64,000 nucleotides of DNA from JAPHSX01 sp041554195 (GCA_041554195.1 JBFFMJ010000012.1:29172-93171); one strand, 5' to 3'; positions 43,300 through 52,146 are shown, counted from the stretch's first letter. Numbers and translations are program-made. The notes: generated by a model from the letters alone, not told the origin.

Positions 43300-44667
43300 T
43301 TACACCTCAACCACCGCCTCCGGCTCTACCGGCGGTGCCATGCGCTCACTAATGGCGTACCAGTCGATACGTCGCGTCACCACCATCACCAGACTCAGCA
43401 CTGCGAAGATCAGCAGCGAGCCCATTAACAGCGCGTTGTCCTCCGAGCGCAGGATGGCGAAGAGCATGGCGTAGAGCAGCAGCAACACCGCCGTCATCAC
43501 CCCGCCGTGCCGCCAGGAGTGCAGCACCCCGCTGATGTAAAAACCGATCACCGCGGTAGAGGCGAGCGAGGCGCTGAGATAGGCCAGGGTAAAGGCGATG
43601 TGCTCGGAGAGCGAGATCAGCAGCAGGTAGAATACACTCAGCCCCAGTCCCACCAGCAGGTACTGCATCGGGTGCAGCCGCAGCCCCTTCATCACCTCGA
43701 ACAGGAAGAAGGCGACAAAGCTCAGGCCGATGAAGAGCATCGCGTACTTCACTGAACGCTCGCTCTGCTGGTAGATATCCACCGAGTTAAACAGGGTCAC
43801 GCCAAAGGTGTCGTTAAGCAGGGCATTGCAGTTGCCCCCCTGACACTCGGCCAGCAGCTGCTGCATGCCACTGGAGAAGGAGGAGATGGCCCAGCTGGCA
43901 CTAAACTGCTCGGCATCAATGGTGCGCTCGCCCGGCAGGTAGCGACCGATAAAACTCGGATGCGGCCACTCGGCACTCAACTGCACCTCGGTATTCTTGC
44001 CCAGCGGTGCGAACTGCAGGGTCTCCATACCGCGTAGCGGCAGCGTGAAGTCGAAGGCGTAGGTGACAGCCGCCACATCCAGCTTGCCCAATGGCGCATG
44101 CATACCACTTCGCTGCTTGCCGATCTCCGACCCCGACTGGAACTCCAGCGCCTTGCCCTGCCACTGCAACAACGGTTGCGTCGAGATCCCCCGCACATCA
44201 CTCACCATTACCGCGAGGTGTGCCGGTTGCCACTCCACCCGGTGACTGGTCGACTTCAGCAGCTCCTGTAACCGCCGGTTGCTAAAGTGGCCAGACAGCG
44301 CCAACTCCGACTTATAGACAGGTATCGCGTAAAGACCGCGCTTGCGCTCCTCGGTCGCCACCTCAGCGACAATGCTCAACTGCTCCGGCGCGATGTAGAG
44401 CTCGCGCTTCCAGTGATGCGTCTCGGTCTGGTACTGCTTCAGCTTCTCATCCCACACCTTCTTGGTGTAATACTCCTTATAAGGCACCACCAGCAGCGGG
44501 CCGACCAGTTTCTGCTCCCCCGTCCAGCTCTCGGCAATACTGTGGCGTACCTGGTAGCGGTAGCTGCTGCGCTCGCTCACCACCCCCTCGATCATCAGCA
44601 GCGGGATCATCAGCAATAGGATCAGCAAGCCGATCATCACCATCTTTTTTGTCATTGTACGTTTCAT
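43300..44667 (-). CDS. creD: Inner membrane protein CreD
   Basis: A 455-residue CreD-family protein: N-terminal membrane helix (about 9-30), a large periplasmic domain (about 35-300, with YRYQVRHSIAESWTGEQKLVGPLLVVPY near the start), then five or six C-terminal membrane helices. In Enterobacteria creD is the strongest target of the CreBC two-component system and affects envelope stress and colicin or beta-lactam responses. Here it lies 4.5 kb from the end of creC with unrelated genes between. AAAGGAGTGGAGCA precedes the ATG. A G-rich repeat tract lies directly upstream. I see no clear TTCAC-N6-TTCAC Cre box in the 226-base upstream gap. Confidence 0.95.
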   Translation of the reverse strand: MKRTMTKKMVMIGLLILLLMIPLLMIEGVVSERSSYRYQVRHSIAESWTGEQKLVGPLLVVPYKEYYTKKVWDEKLKQYQTETHHWKRELYIAPEQLSIVAEVATEERKRGLYAIPVYKSELALSGHFSNRRLQELLKSTSHRVEWQPAHLAVMVSDVRGISTQPLLQWQGKALEFQSGSEIGKQRSGMHAPLGKLDVAAVTYAFDFTLPLRGMETLQFAPLGKNTEVQLSAEWPHPSFIGRYLPGERTIDAEQFSASWAISSFSSGMQQLLAECQGGNCNALLNDTFGVTLFNSVDIYQQSERSVKYAMLFIGLSFVAFFLFEVMKGLRLHPMQYLLVGLGLSVFYLLLISLSEHIAFTLAYLSASLASTAVIGFYISGVLHSWRHGGVMTAVLLLLYAMLFAILRSEDNALLMGSLLIFAVLSLVMVVTRRIDWYAISERMAPPVEPEAVVEV

Positions 44668-44691
44668 TGCTCCACTCCTTTTTAATTTCTT

Positions 44692-44768
44692 GGGGAGGAG
44701 TGTAATGGGGGAGTGTGTGGTGGGGATGTGGTGGGGATGTGCTGGGGGTGTGGTGGGGGTGTGGTGGA
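44692..44768 (+). repeat. G-rich degenerate tandem repeat, quadruplex-prone
   Basis: About seven copies of a GTGGGGATGT-like unit with runs of four or five G on the plus strand, located 25-100 bases upstream of the creD start on the template strand for creD. Successive G runs at short intervals could fold into a G-quadruplex. Confidence 0.75.
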
Positions 44769-44893
44769 TTGTATTTATCTGGTCTGATCCGCAACCAGAG
44801 CAGAAGTTAGATGGCTATTCAGCTGAGTCCACATCCTATTACGGACATTCGAGTTAAGTTGATAAGTAGATCTATTTTCACTAACGTATAATT

Positions 44894-45703
44894 ATGATGT
44901 TTCCCATCGAAACACGTTTCGCCCTTATAACCGGAGCCACGAGTGGTATCGGGAATGGGTTTGCGCACGTGCTTGCTCGGGATGGAATAAATCTGGTTAT
45001 CACCGCAAGAGACGAGAGCCGACTTCAGGAAGTAAAGAGTGAGCTCGAAGCCAGGTATTCGATCAAAGTAAAAGTCATAGCCAGGGACCTCGCTAATCCA
45101 CAAGCCCCTTCAGAAATCTTTGAAATCTTGAAACAAGAGGGAATCATTCTGAACATACTCGTAAATAATGCAGGCTTCAACGTCTACGGTAAGTTCGAAG
45201 AAACTGATCTTGAAGAAGAGATAAAGATGATACGCCTTCATATCGTCGCGGTAACCGAATTGACGAAGCTGTTCTTGAAACAGCGCTCTCGGCAGAGGGA
45301 AAACATGATACTCAACGTTTCGTCAATTGCGGGGCTCGTACCCGGCCCGCTGGTTTCCGTCCATTTTGCAACACGTGCTTACATTTTGAACTTTTCACTG
45401 GCGCTTTCCAACGAACTCCGAGGATCAGATGTACATGTGACCTGCCTTTGCCCAGGCCCAACCAGAAGCGCCTTTTTCGGCCGTGCCGGCATGAATGATG
45501 TAAGACTAGCCAGTGGCAAACCGATAAAACTCATGGATGCGCAGGCAGTCGCCGCGATTGGATACAACGCGCTTAAGAAGCGAAAGATGATTGTTGTGCC
45601 GGGCTATCGAAACAAGATTTTAGCATTTATGGCTGCGGTTGCACCGCGTAGTTTGGCACTCAAGATAACAAGACTGTTGATGGAACGCCTACCGCAGCAC
45701 TAA
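44894..45703 (+). CDS. Short-chain dehydrogenase/reductase-like protein with altered active site
   Basis: A 269-residue classical SDR fold: cofactor motif TGATSGIG (14-21), NNAG (about 91-94), Ser pair NVSS (143-144), PGPTRSAFF. The catalytic Tyr-x-x-x-Lys is replaced by His157-Phe-Ala-Thr-Arg161 in a context (PLVSVHFATRAYILNF) that otherwise matches the family, so redox activity is doubtful. The cofactor motif is intact, so it may bind NAD(P) without catalysis or use a changed mechanism. Codon use is AT-richer than the core genes, suggesting transfer. It stands alone. Confidence 0.85.
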   Translation: MMFPIETRFALITGATSGIGNGFAHVLARDGINLVITARDESRLQEVKSELEARYSIKVKVIARDLANPQAPSEIFEILKQEGIILNILVNNAGFNVYGKFEETDLEEEIKMIRLHIVAVTELTKLFLKQRSRQRENMILNVSSIAGLVPGPLVSVHFATRAYILNFSLALSNELRGSDVHVTCLCPGPTRSAFFGRAGMNDVRLASGKPIKLMDAQAVAAIGYNALKKRKMIVVPGYRNKILAFMAAVAPRSLALKITRLLMERLPQH

Positions 45704-45825
45704 CGATTTATCTATACAGGGGCGATAGCTGTTTCGGCTGGATTCCTGTCGATTAGAAATATTCTAGCAATGTCAATTTGCAGGAACCATCTATTCATAG
45801 CTGGGGATTCGTCTCAGATTTATCG

Positions 45826-46830
45826 TTATACTCCTCCTTCAAAGACCTCTACTATCGGGACTTGTGGTATCACCGGATAGAGTTCTGAATGGGCCATCCC
45901 CTCATGACGTTTGCCATAGCGAGCAGGTACATCCTGTGTCCAGTCACTTGGGATTATCAACGGTAGTATCAAGAGCGCCCGTAAAATGATACGCCTTGCT
46001 CGCGTCGCCCTCCTCACATCCATATTTAAGCCACCCAATACAGCAGACTTGGTCACCGGTTTTACTCCAGGATATCGTCTCTTTATCGACCATAGAATCA
46101 GGGCAACACCAGCGACACTCATTCCAATATTGAATTCCTGACCAGGCGCGAAGCCAAAGAAATCTGTCCGATACTCACGAAAGAAATCAATAAAAAAGCG
46201 GAAAAAGCCGTAACTAAAGAGGAAAGTGCCAAGCAAGATACCACGAGGTAGTTTCATTCTCCGCAAAACGAGTAAAACCGGCACCATCAATAGATTCTTC
46301 AGCCCATCGTATAAGACAACGGGATGACGAAAACCTTCCGCATCAGGAAACCATACAGCCCACCATACATCTGTAACGCCACCAACTATTTGTCCGTCAA
46401 TAAAATTACCAATTCGACCAACCCCCATAATAAAAGCAGCGGGAAGCACCAGTTCATCTGCCAGGGAAAGGAAGCTTTGCTGGTGGAGCCTACAAAAAAT
46501 CCAGGTACCGATTATGCCACCAAACAAAATGCCGTGCGTTGACATACCTCCCAGCCAAATCCAGAAGATGTGTAAGGGTTGAGTACCGTAGTATGCCCAT
46601 TCGTAGAAAATGACCTCTACAGCACGGCCACCGATTAATACACCCAAGGCAACCAGAATACTCAGATCGTAAACTTGGCGTACATCAATACCGATATAAC
46701 CACGTACGGTTCGTAACCAGTGAAACAAACCCAGAAAGCCAATTGAATAACTTAAGCCATACCACCAGATGTACATCTCTCCTATCTGGCCGATGACTGG
46801 ATCGATGTTATGAATAAAAGGTTCAAGCAT
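45826..46830 (-). CDS. lgt: Prolipoprotein diacylglyceryl transferase homologue, divergent
   Basis: A 334-residue membrane enzyme of the Lgt family, which transfers diacylglyceryl from phosphatidylglycerol to lipobox cysteines. Seen: seven or so membrane helices, STHGILFGG (the essential His region), GRIGNFIDGQIVGG (signature, with Arg139 and Asn142) and YGFFRFFIDFFREY. By my alignment to E. coli Lgt, Glu151 is Gln147 here and Glu243 is Asp215. A C-terminal extension of about 70 residues beyond the usual end (about 265) includes another hydrophobic stretch. The gene is AT-rich and isolated, so it may be a second, acquired Lgt and not the housekeeping copy. Confidence 0.85.
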   Translation of the reverse strand: MLEPFIHNIDPVIGQIGEMYIWWYGLSYSIGFLGLFHWLRTVRGYIGIDVRQVYDLSILVALGVLIGGRAVEVIFYEWAYYGTQPLHIFWIWLGGMSTHGILFGGIIGTWIFCRLHQQSFLSLADELVLPAAFIMGVGRIGNFIDGQIVGGVTDVWWAVWFPDAEGFRHPVVLYDGLKNLLMVPVLLVLRRMKLPRGILLGTFLFSYGFFRFFIDFFREYRTDFFGFAPGQEFNIGMSVAGVALILWSIKRRYPGVKPVTKSAVLGGLNMDVRRATRARRIILRALLILPLIIPSDWTQDVPARYGKRHEGMAHSELYPVIPQVPIVEVFEGGV

Positions 46831-47033
46831 AGTATTTATGACGATGATATTGAGATTAGTATTCAGGATAAAGCTTTCACGGTATTTCTACAGAAACAGG
46901 GTCATGCCTTGCGAGTTGCTTACGAAAAAACAAGACCCGCCCCAGCTTTCTAACTTTGCTTATTTTTACACGCCAGTTATTTAAATACGTCCTGTGAAAA
47001 CCACATTTCAAAATGCCTATCCCGTATTCCTGT

Positions 47034-47619
47034 TCATGCCTCATAACTAGGTACATATATTAGTTTAATTTCTATATTGTCTCTTAATAACTCCATTGCC
47101 GCCATTGCATATTCTTTTTCACGCACACAAAAATACCTAAGCTCCGTTTCTTTTGGCCCCATTGACAACAACTGGATACCCGGCACTGAAAAACCACCTG
47201 CGGACAAAATATTTAAGACCTCATTCGATTTTAGTTTCTGCTCGGCATCTCTTACATGCAAATAAACTCTTGAGGTCAACAAAGCCACCTCTTTAGGTGG
47301 ATTTGGATTTAGCGCAGCTTCCAGCTCTTGAGTCCTTGCTTGAAGTACATCCTTTTCCTGGCCTGTTATAGACTCCACTTGCGCCTTTGCTACTAAGCTT
47401 TCCTTTTCAGCCTTTTTCTCATTGTATTCGGCCTGGACTATCGTTAAATAATCTTGCCAACGCTCTCTTAACGTATCTGACCTTGTGACATTCCTAAAAT
47501 ATTGGAGCAAAACGAAGGCGAATCCCAACATCCTCATGTATGGCATGCTCTATATATTTCGCGACTTGCTCCTGTTCCTTTATTTCAATCTCTCTATTTT
47601 GGATGTCTTTATTAACCAT
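47034..47619 (-). pseudogene. Probable frameshifted gene: coiled-coil protein of unknown function
   Basis: Two overlapping frames. One runs from ATG at 47619 (MVNKDIQNREIEIKEQEQ) to a TAG at 47494-47496, 41 residues. The other is open from 47546 to 47034, 170 residues. Removing one T from the TTTT at about 47497-47500 joins them as ...RFAPIF/RNVTRSDTLRERW..., giving about 195 residues that are Glu/Lys-rich and helical throughout, with a later SVPGIQLLSMGPKETELRYFCV domain. The first frame starts 14 bases after the NYN gene stop, as expected for an operon partner. If no frameshift exists, the 170-residue frame would start with a short hydrophobic segment instead. The family is unknown; the composition is AT-rich. 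Confidence 0.55.
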
Positions 47620-47633
47620 AAATGCCGTGCTCT

Positions 47634-48443
47634 TTACTCTTCCTGGGTGATCGCGCTGATGACATAACCGCCGGACTTCTCATCCCGCACCAGTTGCAGC
47701 AACTGCTGTGTTTGCGCCGCCTCCAGCAACTCACTGAAATTGCGAAAGCCGTGGTAGCTTTCGCTAAAGCCCGGCTTGCGCCGCTTCAGCGCCTGCTTCA
47801 CCATCGAGCCCCACACCTTCTCCTCCTCGCCGCGATCGGCAAACAGGTCCGTCACCGTCTCCACCACCAGCTCGAGCGCCTCTTGGCGCTTCTCCTCCTC
47901 GCTCGTCACCGCCGGCTTTTTCGCCGCTTTCTTTACCGTCTTTCGCGGTTTCCTCGGCTGCTCCGCCTTGCGCACGAGATCATCGTAGTAGATAAACTCA
48001 TCGCAGTTCGCCATCAACAGGTCCGAGGTCGAGTTCTTCACCCCCACCCCGATCACCACCTTATTATTCTCGCGCAGTTTGCTTACTAGCGGCGAGAAGT
48101 CAGAATCACCGCTGATGATGACGAAGGTATCCATATGCGACTTGGTGTAACAGAGGTCCAGCGCATCGACCACCATGCGGATATCGGCCGAGTTCTTGCC
48201 CGACTGGCGCACATGGGGGATCTCAATCAGCTCGAAGGCCGCCTCATGCATCGCCGCCTTGAAGTCCTTGTACCGGTCCCAGTCGCAATAGGCCTTCTTC
48301 ACCACGATATTACCCTTGAGCAGCAGCCGCTCCAGCACCTTCTGGATATCGAAGGCCGCGTAACGGGCATCACGCACACCAAGCGCAATATTTTCAAAAT
48401 CACAGAACAGCGCCATGCTTTGGATCGCAGATTTATCACTCAT
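47634..48443 (-). CDS. NYN-domain (LabA/DUF88-type) protein with C-terminal OST-HTH/LOTUS domain
   Basis: A 269-residue predicted ribonuclease. The PIN-like NYN domain (about 9-160) has the acidic residues LFCDFENI, KNSADIRMVVDAL and IISGDSDFSPLV, matching the LabA-like/DUF88 family. A basic linker (KPRKTVKKAAKKP) is followed by a LOTUS/OST-HTH RNA-binding domain (about 190-262, VWGSMVKQALKRRKPGFSESYHGFRNFSELLEAA). The ribosome-binding site GGGAGGGGGG is strong. The downstream, probably frameshifted gene is in the same transcription unit. It may act in RNA turnover. Confidence 0.93.
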   Translation of the reverse strand: MSDKSAIQSMALFCDFENIALGVRDARYAAFDIQKVLERLLLKGNIVVKKAYCDWDRYKDFKAAMHEAAFELIEIPHVRQSGKNSADIRMVVDALDLCYTKSHMDTFVIISGDSDFSPLVSKLRENNKVVIGVGVKNSTSDLLMANCDEFIYYDDLVRKAEQPRKPRKTVKKAAKKPAVTSEEEKRQEALELVVETVTDLFADRGEEEKVWGSMVKQALKRRKPGFSESYHGFRNFSELLEAAQTQQLLQLVRDEKSGGYVISAITQEE

Positions 48444-48933
48444 CAGATACCCCCCTCCCTATTTAACCTGACGCTGCTCATAGGCGCGCCCGGCCAACCA
48501 TAAACCACCGTGCAACTGAACTATAGCGTAGACGAAATTTGCGGAATAGACATAAAAAGGTAGGGGAAACAAGGAGGGATAGGAGCTTCACATGCCACCT
48601 TAACAGGTGGCTCTAGTCCCTTTAATCATCGAACGGGACAAGGTGTGATCAGGTGCTCAATTTTAAGGGGGCTGGCCCCTTGGGTTGTTGTAATAATTGC
48701 AAATTTTTCACTCCCTCCGTTCCCTTTTATTCTCCACTGTGTCGAAATAATAGTTACGTCCCCTTTTTTTTGGGGAGAAAACACTTATCACACGTCAACA
48801 AATAATGGGGGACGAACACCCTGGTACGCCAACGACACTGACAAATCTATCCAGCTATTACAATCGCATCTGGCAAGCCAGAGGGCAATTACATTCGGGG
48901 AAAAAGCATTAGAAGGAAGATGGATACTACTAG
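48444..48933. other. 490-base intergenic region, decayed coding sequence and repeats
   Basis: There is no intact gene. It holds short inverted repeats (AAGGGG/CCCCTT at about 48666-48681; CCCC/GGGG around a T run at 48762-48777), one copy of a REP-like sequence (48702-48731), and from about 48800 a stretch where two different frames both read as protein-like (SIQLLQSHLASQRAITFGEKALEGRW in one; TLTNLSSYYNRIWQARGQ in the other, closed by TAG at 48910). This suggests remnants of a lost gene. Confidence 0.45.
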
Positions 48934-49185
48934 GTGAAAAAGAATTCTCAGACCTGTACATCAGCCGGACACCTTGCTAATGCATATGGCCTTAGCAGAA
49001 ATAGAATTACTGCACTAGAGATACTCAGCGAACAGATGAAAATCATTGGCAAAGAGCATCCCTATTATCATGTATTGAAACAGTTAGAGAACAAGTATAA
49101 AGCGAAACCAGTCCGTAAAGGCTTCCGCCAACCCCAAACCAGAAGCGGCAGAAAATCAAACAAAAAGAAGTCGCGAAAAAAATAA
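48934..49185 (+). CDS. Small basic protein or gene remnant
   Basis: An open frame of 83 codons beginning with GTG. The product is helical and ends in a very basic tail (RSGRKSNKKKSRKK). The middle part (LANAYGLSRNRITALEILSEQMKIIG) is helix-turn-helix-like. The same frame continues upstream through two TAG codons (48910 and 48931) into protein-like sequence, so this may be the 3' part of a decayed gene. No family is recognised. Confidence 0.4.
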   Translation: MKKNSQTCTSAGHLANAYGLSRNRITALEILSEQMKIIGKEHPYYHVLKQLENKYKAKPVRKGFRQPQTRSGRKSNKKKSRKK

Positions 49186-49194
49186 CATTTTCAC

Positions 49195-50622
49195 TCACAC
49201 CAGTGGAAGTGAGAGAACAGCCACAGCCCCCCCACCCTCACCATTCCGCACCAACACCTCCCCCCCATGCAACCCGGCCACCTCGCGCACAAAGCTCAGA
49301 CCCAATCCGCTACTCCTGGCACCGCCATCAGATCTCGGCAGCGAATAAAACTGTTCGAACAGCCGCTCTTGCGCATAATCAGGGATACCCGGCCCCTGAT
49401 CGGCAATGGTGATTTCGCAGCGGTTGTCTGCCACATGACTGCTGATGGCAATGGTGCCGCCCTGCGGGCTGAAGGCGATGGCGTTGTCGATGAGGTTGCT
49501 GACGGCCTGCTGGATCAGGAAGCGTTCGCCCTTTATGACAACGCCCTCGGTAAAATCTACTGCCATCGTCAGACTCTTTTGCTGTAACACCGGCTGCTTG
49601 TCATTGCACAGCTGTTGCAACAAAGGGGCGATCTCGATCTTCTCGATCTGGTCCAGCCCCTGGCGTTTCTCCAGCGCGGCGAGGCCGAGTAGCTGTTCCA
49701 CCACCTGATGCAGGCGCTGTGATTCGTTGCGGATGTTACCGATGAAGCGCTGGCGGTCTGGCAGCGGCATCTCTTCATCCAACAGCTCGGCAGCGCCCTG
49801 GATCGCGGCGAGTGGACTTTTTAGCTCGTGGGTGAGGGTGTGCAGGTAATTCTCCACATAGTCCTTGCCCTCCAGCTCGGTGCGCATCGCCTCCATCGCC
49901 CCGGCCAGTTGCGCCAGCTCTTTTTCGTGCAGCTTCGGCACCGCGACGCGCTCACCGGCACGTACCGCCAGCGCGTAGCGGGTGAGTTTGCGAATGGAGA
50001 AGGTGAGCCACCAGGTGATGAAGAGGCCCATGGCGATGGCCGCGAGGATGATTAACACCCCCTTCTCTTCGATGTTGCGTTTTGCCCGCTCGACAAAGGG
50101 CTGCACCGTGACGCTAGGTTTGGCCACGGTGATGACGCCGATAATCTCGCCCCGGTGTCTGATCGGTGCCGCCACATACATCACGCTGCTGTAGGGGTCG
50201 CCCTCATCATAACGGGTGGTGCGCGCGCCGTATTCGCCGCGCAGGGTGAGGTAGACATCGTTCCACTGCGAGTAGTCCGCACCGACGTCGCGACCACGGG
50301 AGTCGTAGAGGACGAGGCCCTGTTTGTCGGTGATGTAGACGATGAGGTTGGGATCGCGCTTTTTCAGAAACCAGATACGGGCCTCCAGCCGGCGTTCAAT
50401 AAAGCGCTCCATCGCGGCGGCAAAATCGCCATCGGCGATGACACCGGCGGCCAGCTCATCGCTTACCATCTCCGCCAGCAGGTTGCCGCTATCGACCAGC
50501 ACCTCTTCGAGCGACTGGCGCATGCCGGGCACCAGCTCGGCGGTGAAGGTGCGCATCACGAACCACACCGCAAAGCCGAGCAGCAGAAAGTAGCCGAGGA
50601 AGATGCGGACGCTAAGATTCAT
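49195..50622 (-). CDS. creC: Sensor histidine kinase CreC
   Basis: A 475-residue membrane sensor kinase. I start at 50622 (MNLSVRIFLGYFLLLGFAVWFV), matching CreC N-termini; the frame upstream overlaps creB. It has two membrane helices (about 8-28 and 190-212) around a periplasmic sensor (YITDKQGLVLYDSRGRDVGADYSQWNDVY), a HAMP-like segment, HisKA with LTHELKSPLAAIQGAAEL (His about 265), and HATPase_c with NLIDNAIAF, DQGPGIP and SGLGLSF. In E. coli CreC responds to carbon and redox state and phosphorylates CreB. Its start overlaps the creB end by 11 bases. Confidence 0.93.
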   Translation of the reverse strand: MNLSVRIFLGYFLLLGFAVWFVMRTFTAELVPGMRQSLEEVLVDSGNLLAEMVSDELAAGVIADGDFAAAMERFIERRLEARIWFLKKRDPNLIVYITDKQGLVLYDSRGRDVGADYSQWNDVYLTLRGEYGARTTRYDEGDPYSSVMYVAAPIRHRGEIIGVITVAKPSVTVQPFVERAKRNIEEKGVLIILAAIAMGLFITWWLTFSIRKLTRYALAVRAGERVAVPKLHEKELAQLAGAMEAMRTELEGKDYVENYLHTLTHELKSPLAAIQGAAELLDEEMPLPDRQRFIGNIRNESQRLHQVVEQLLGLAALEKRQGLDQIEKIEIAPLLQQLCNDKQPVLQQKSLTMAVDFTEGVVIKGERFLIQQAVSNLIDNAIAFSPQGGTIAISSHVADNRCEITIADQGPGIPDYAQERLFEQFYSLPRSDGGARSSGLGLSFVREVAGLHGGEVLVRNGEGGGAVAVLSLPLV

Positions 50623-51301
50623 GCACCGTGCCGCTAATGCTGTAACCCATGCCGCGATGGGTCTTGATCGGGTCGTCGCCCTCACGCACCGCACGCAGTT
50701 TGGCGCGCAGCGTCTTGATGTGGGTATCGACCACCCGCTCCAGCGACTCCTCGGCATCGCTCCACACCCGATCCATGATCTGCGGGCGCGAGTAGATCCG
50801 TTCGGGTTGCTGTAGCAGCAGCTTGAGCAGCAGATATTCGTAGCGGGTGAGGTCGAGCACGCTACCGTGAAAGGCTATGCGCGCCCGCGCCGTATCGACC
50901 GCAAAATCGGTCGTGCTGTTGGCGACAGGATTGGTTGCCGCGCTACGTTTAAGGATGACCTTTACCCTTGCGGCCAGCTCACGCGGGCTGAAGGGCTTGC
51001 CCACATAGTCGTCGGCGCCGATCTCCAGGCCGACGATGCGATCCACCTCCTCGTTGCGCGCGGTGAGGAAGATGATCGGGATCTCGGAGAAGCGGCGGAT
51101 AGTCTTGCAGAACTCAAAGCCGTTGCCGTCGGGCAGGCCGACGTCGAGGATCAGCAGCGCGGTGTCGGGGTGCTGCTGCAACCAGGCCACCCCCTCGCCG
51201 CCGAGCGCAAACCACTCGGTATTAAAGCCCTCGCTCTTCAGTGCATAGAGCACGGTATCGGCGATCGCCTGTTCATCCTCTATCAGCAGAATCGTCTGCA
51301 C
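50612..51301 (-). CDS. creB: Response regulator CreB
   Basis: A 229-residue OmpR-type regulator. The receiver domain has IEDEQAI, phosphoacceptor LLILDVGLPDG, FLTARNEE and GKPFSP. The C-terminal winged helix has YEYLLLKLLLQQPERIYSRPQIMDRVW and THIKTLRAKLRAV. It overlaps creC and follows the metallophosphoesterase gene by 17 bases. CreB activates genes such as creD, which lies about 6 kb away on the same strand. Confidence 0.94.
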   Translation of the reverse strand: MQTILLIEDEQAIADTVLYALKSEGFNTEWFALGGEGVAWLQQHPDTALLILDVGLPDGNGFEFCKTIRRFSEIPIIFLTARNEEVDRIVGLEIGADDYVGKPFSPRELAARVKVILKRSAATNPVANSTTDFAVDTARARIAFHGSVLDLTRYEYLLLKLLLQQPERIYSRPQIMDRVWSDAEESLERVVDTHIKTLRAKLRAVREGDDPIKTHRGMGYSISGTVHES

Positions 51302-51318
51302 CGTCCCATCCCTTTCTA

Positions 51319-52146
51319 TTATTGTTCGTTGAGATAACGCTCCACCGACTCGACCACGCCGATCTCCCCGGCATGGATCGCCTCAAGGTATTTTTTGCGC
51401 CACGGCCCCACATGCACCCGCGCCTCCAGGAACTCGCGGAAGATCACCCGGGTGAGCGCACCGCCATTCTCCAGGAAGCCACTCTGCTCAAAATCCCTGA
51501 TGGCACGTTCACGGTCATAGGCGACGCGCACACTCTCTACCTGCCACTGCCCGGCCTGGAACTGTAACCGTACATAGGCGGAACGCTCATCGTGATCAAA
51601 GGGCTGGCCCACCGAGCCGGTATTCACCACCTGGTTGCCGTTATGCAGGCGGCGGAAGGCACGGTGGGTGTGGGAGCCGACAAAGAGGTCGCGCGGGTCA
51701 CCCAGCCGCTCGATGAGCTCTTCGCCCTCGGTCTCCGGCGAGATACCGTGACGGTCCCCCTTACGCGAGCCATGGGTGATGTGCAGGCTGCCCCCCTCCA
51801 GGTCGGTAAGGTCGAGGTGGTCATCCCAGCGGGCGATCTCTTCAATCTTCCGGCCTAGCTGGCGCAGCGCCAGGTGGGCAAAACGGTCGATCTCGTAGGT
51901 GGGGCTGTCGAAGTCAGGGGCCACGCTGGATGCCCGCACCAGCCAGTTCTCGTGATTGCCGCGCAGGAAGCGGGCGGCGGGCTGCTCGCGCTGCAGCAGC
52001 TGCAACACATCCAGGCTCAGGGGGCCGCGATTGACCAGGTCACCATTGACGATCACCTCGTCGGGCTGCCAGCGGGCGATATCCTCCAGCACCGCCTCCA
52101 GCGCGGGGAGATTACCGTGGATATCGGAGAGGACTGCGATTTTCAT
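51319..52146 (-). CDS. Metallophosphoesterase (calcineurin-like)
   Basis: A 275-residue phosphoesterase with the five metal-ligand blocks: AVLSDIHGNLPAL, VNGDLVNRGP, LRGNHENW, LHITHGSRKG and FVGSHTHRAF, then NTGSVGQPFD. This is the YfcE/MJ0936-like group acting on phosphodiesters or, in some members, as Ap4A/protein phosphatases. I start at 52146, the Met directly before the conserved first strand. It heads the mpe-creB-creC unit and is divergent from uvrA (123 bases between starts). Confidence 0.9.
   Translation of the reverse strand: MKIAVLSDIHGNLPALEAVLEDIARWQPDEVIVNGDLVNRGPLSLDVLQLLQREQPAARFLRGNHENWLVRASSVAPDFDSPTYEIDRFAHLALRQLGRKIEEIARWDDHLDLTDLEGGSLHITHGSRKGDRHGISPETEGEELIERLGDPRDLFVGSHTHRAFRRLHNGNQVVNTGSVGQPFDHDERSAYVRLQFQAGQWQVESVRVAYDRERAIRDFEQSGFLENGGALTRVIFREFLEARVHVGPWRKKYLEAIHAGEIGVVESVERYLNEQ

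Noticed and set aside
44668..44893. Cre box (TTCAC-N6-TTCAC) upstream of creD
   Set aside because: No matching tandem repeat is visible on either strand of the gap; the region is dominated by the G-rich tract.
46810..46953. 47-codon plus-strand frame (MNKRFKHSIYDDDIEIS...) overlapping the lgt start in antisense
   Set aside because: It reads somewhat protein-like, but it is short, overlaps lgt by 21 bases and has a poor ribosome-binding site; probably chance or a remnant.
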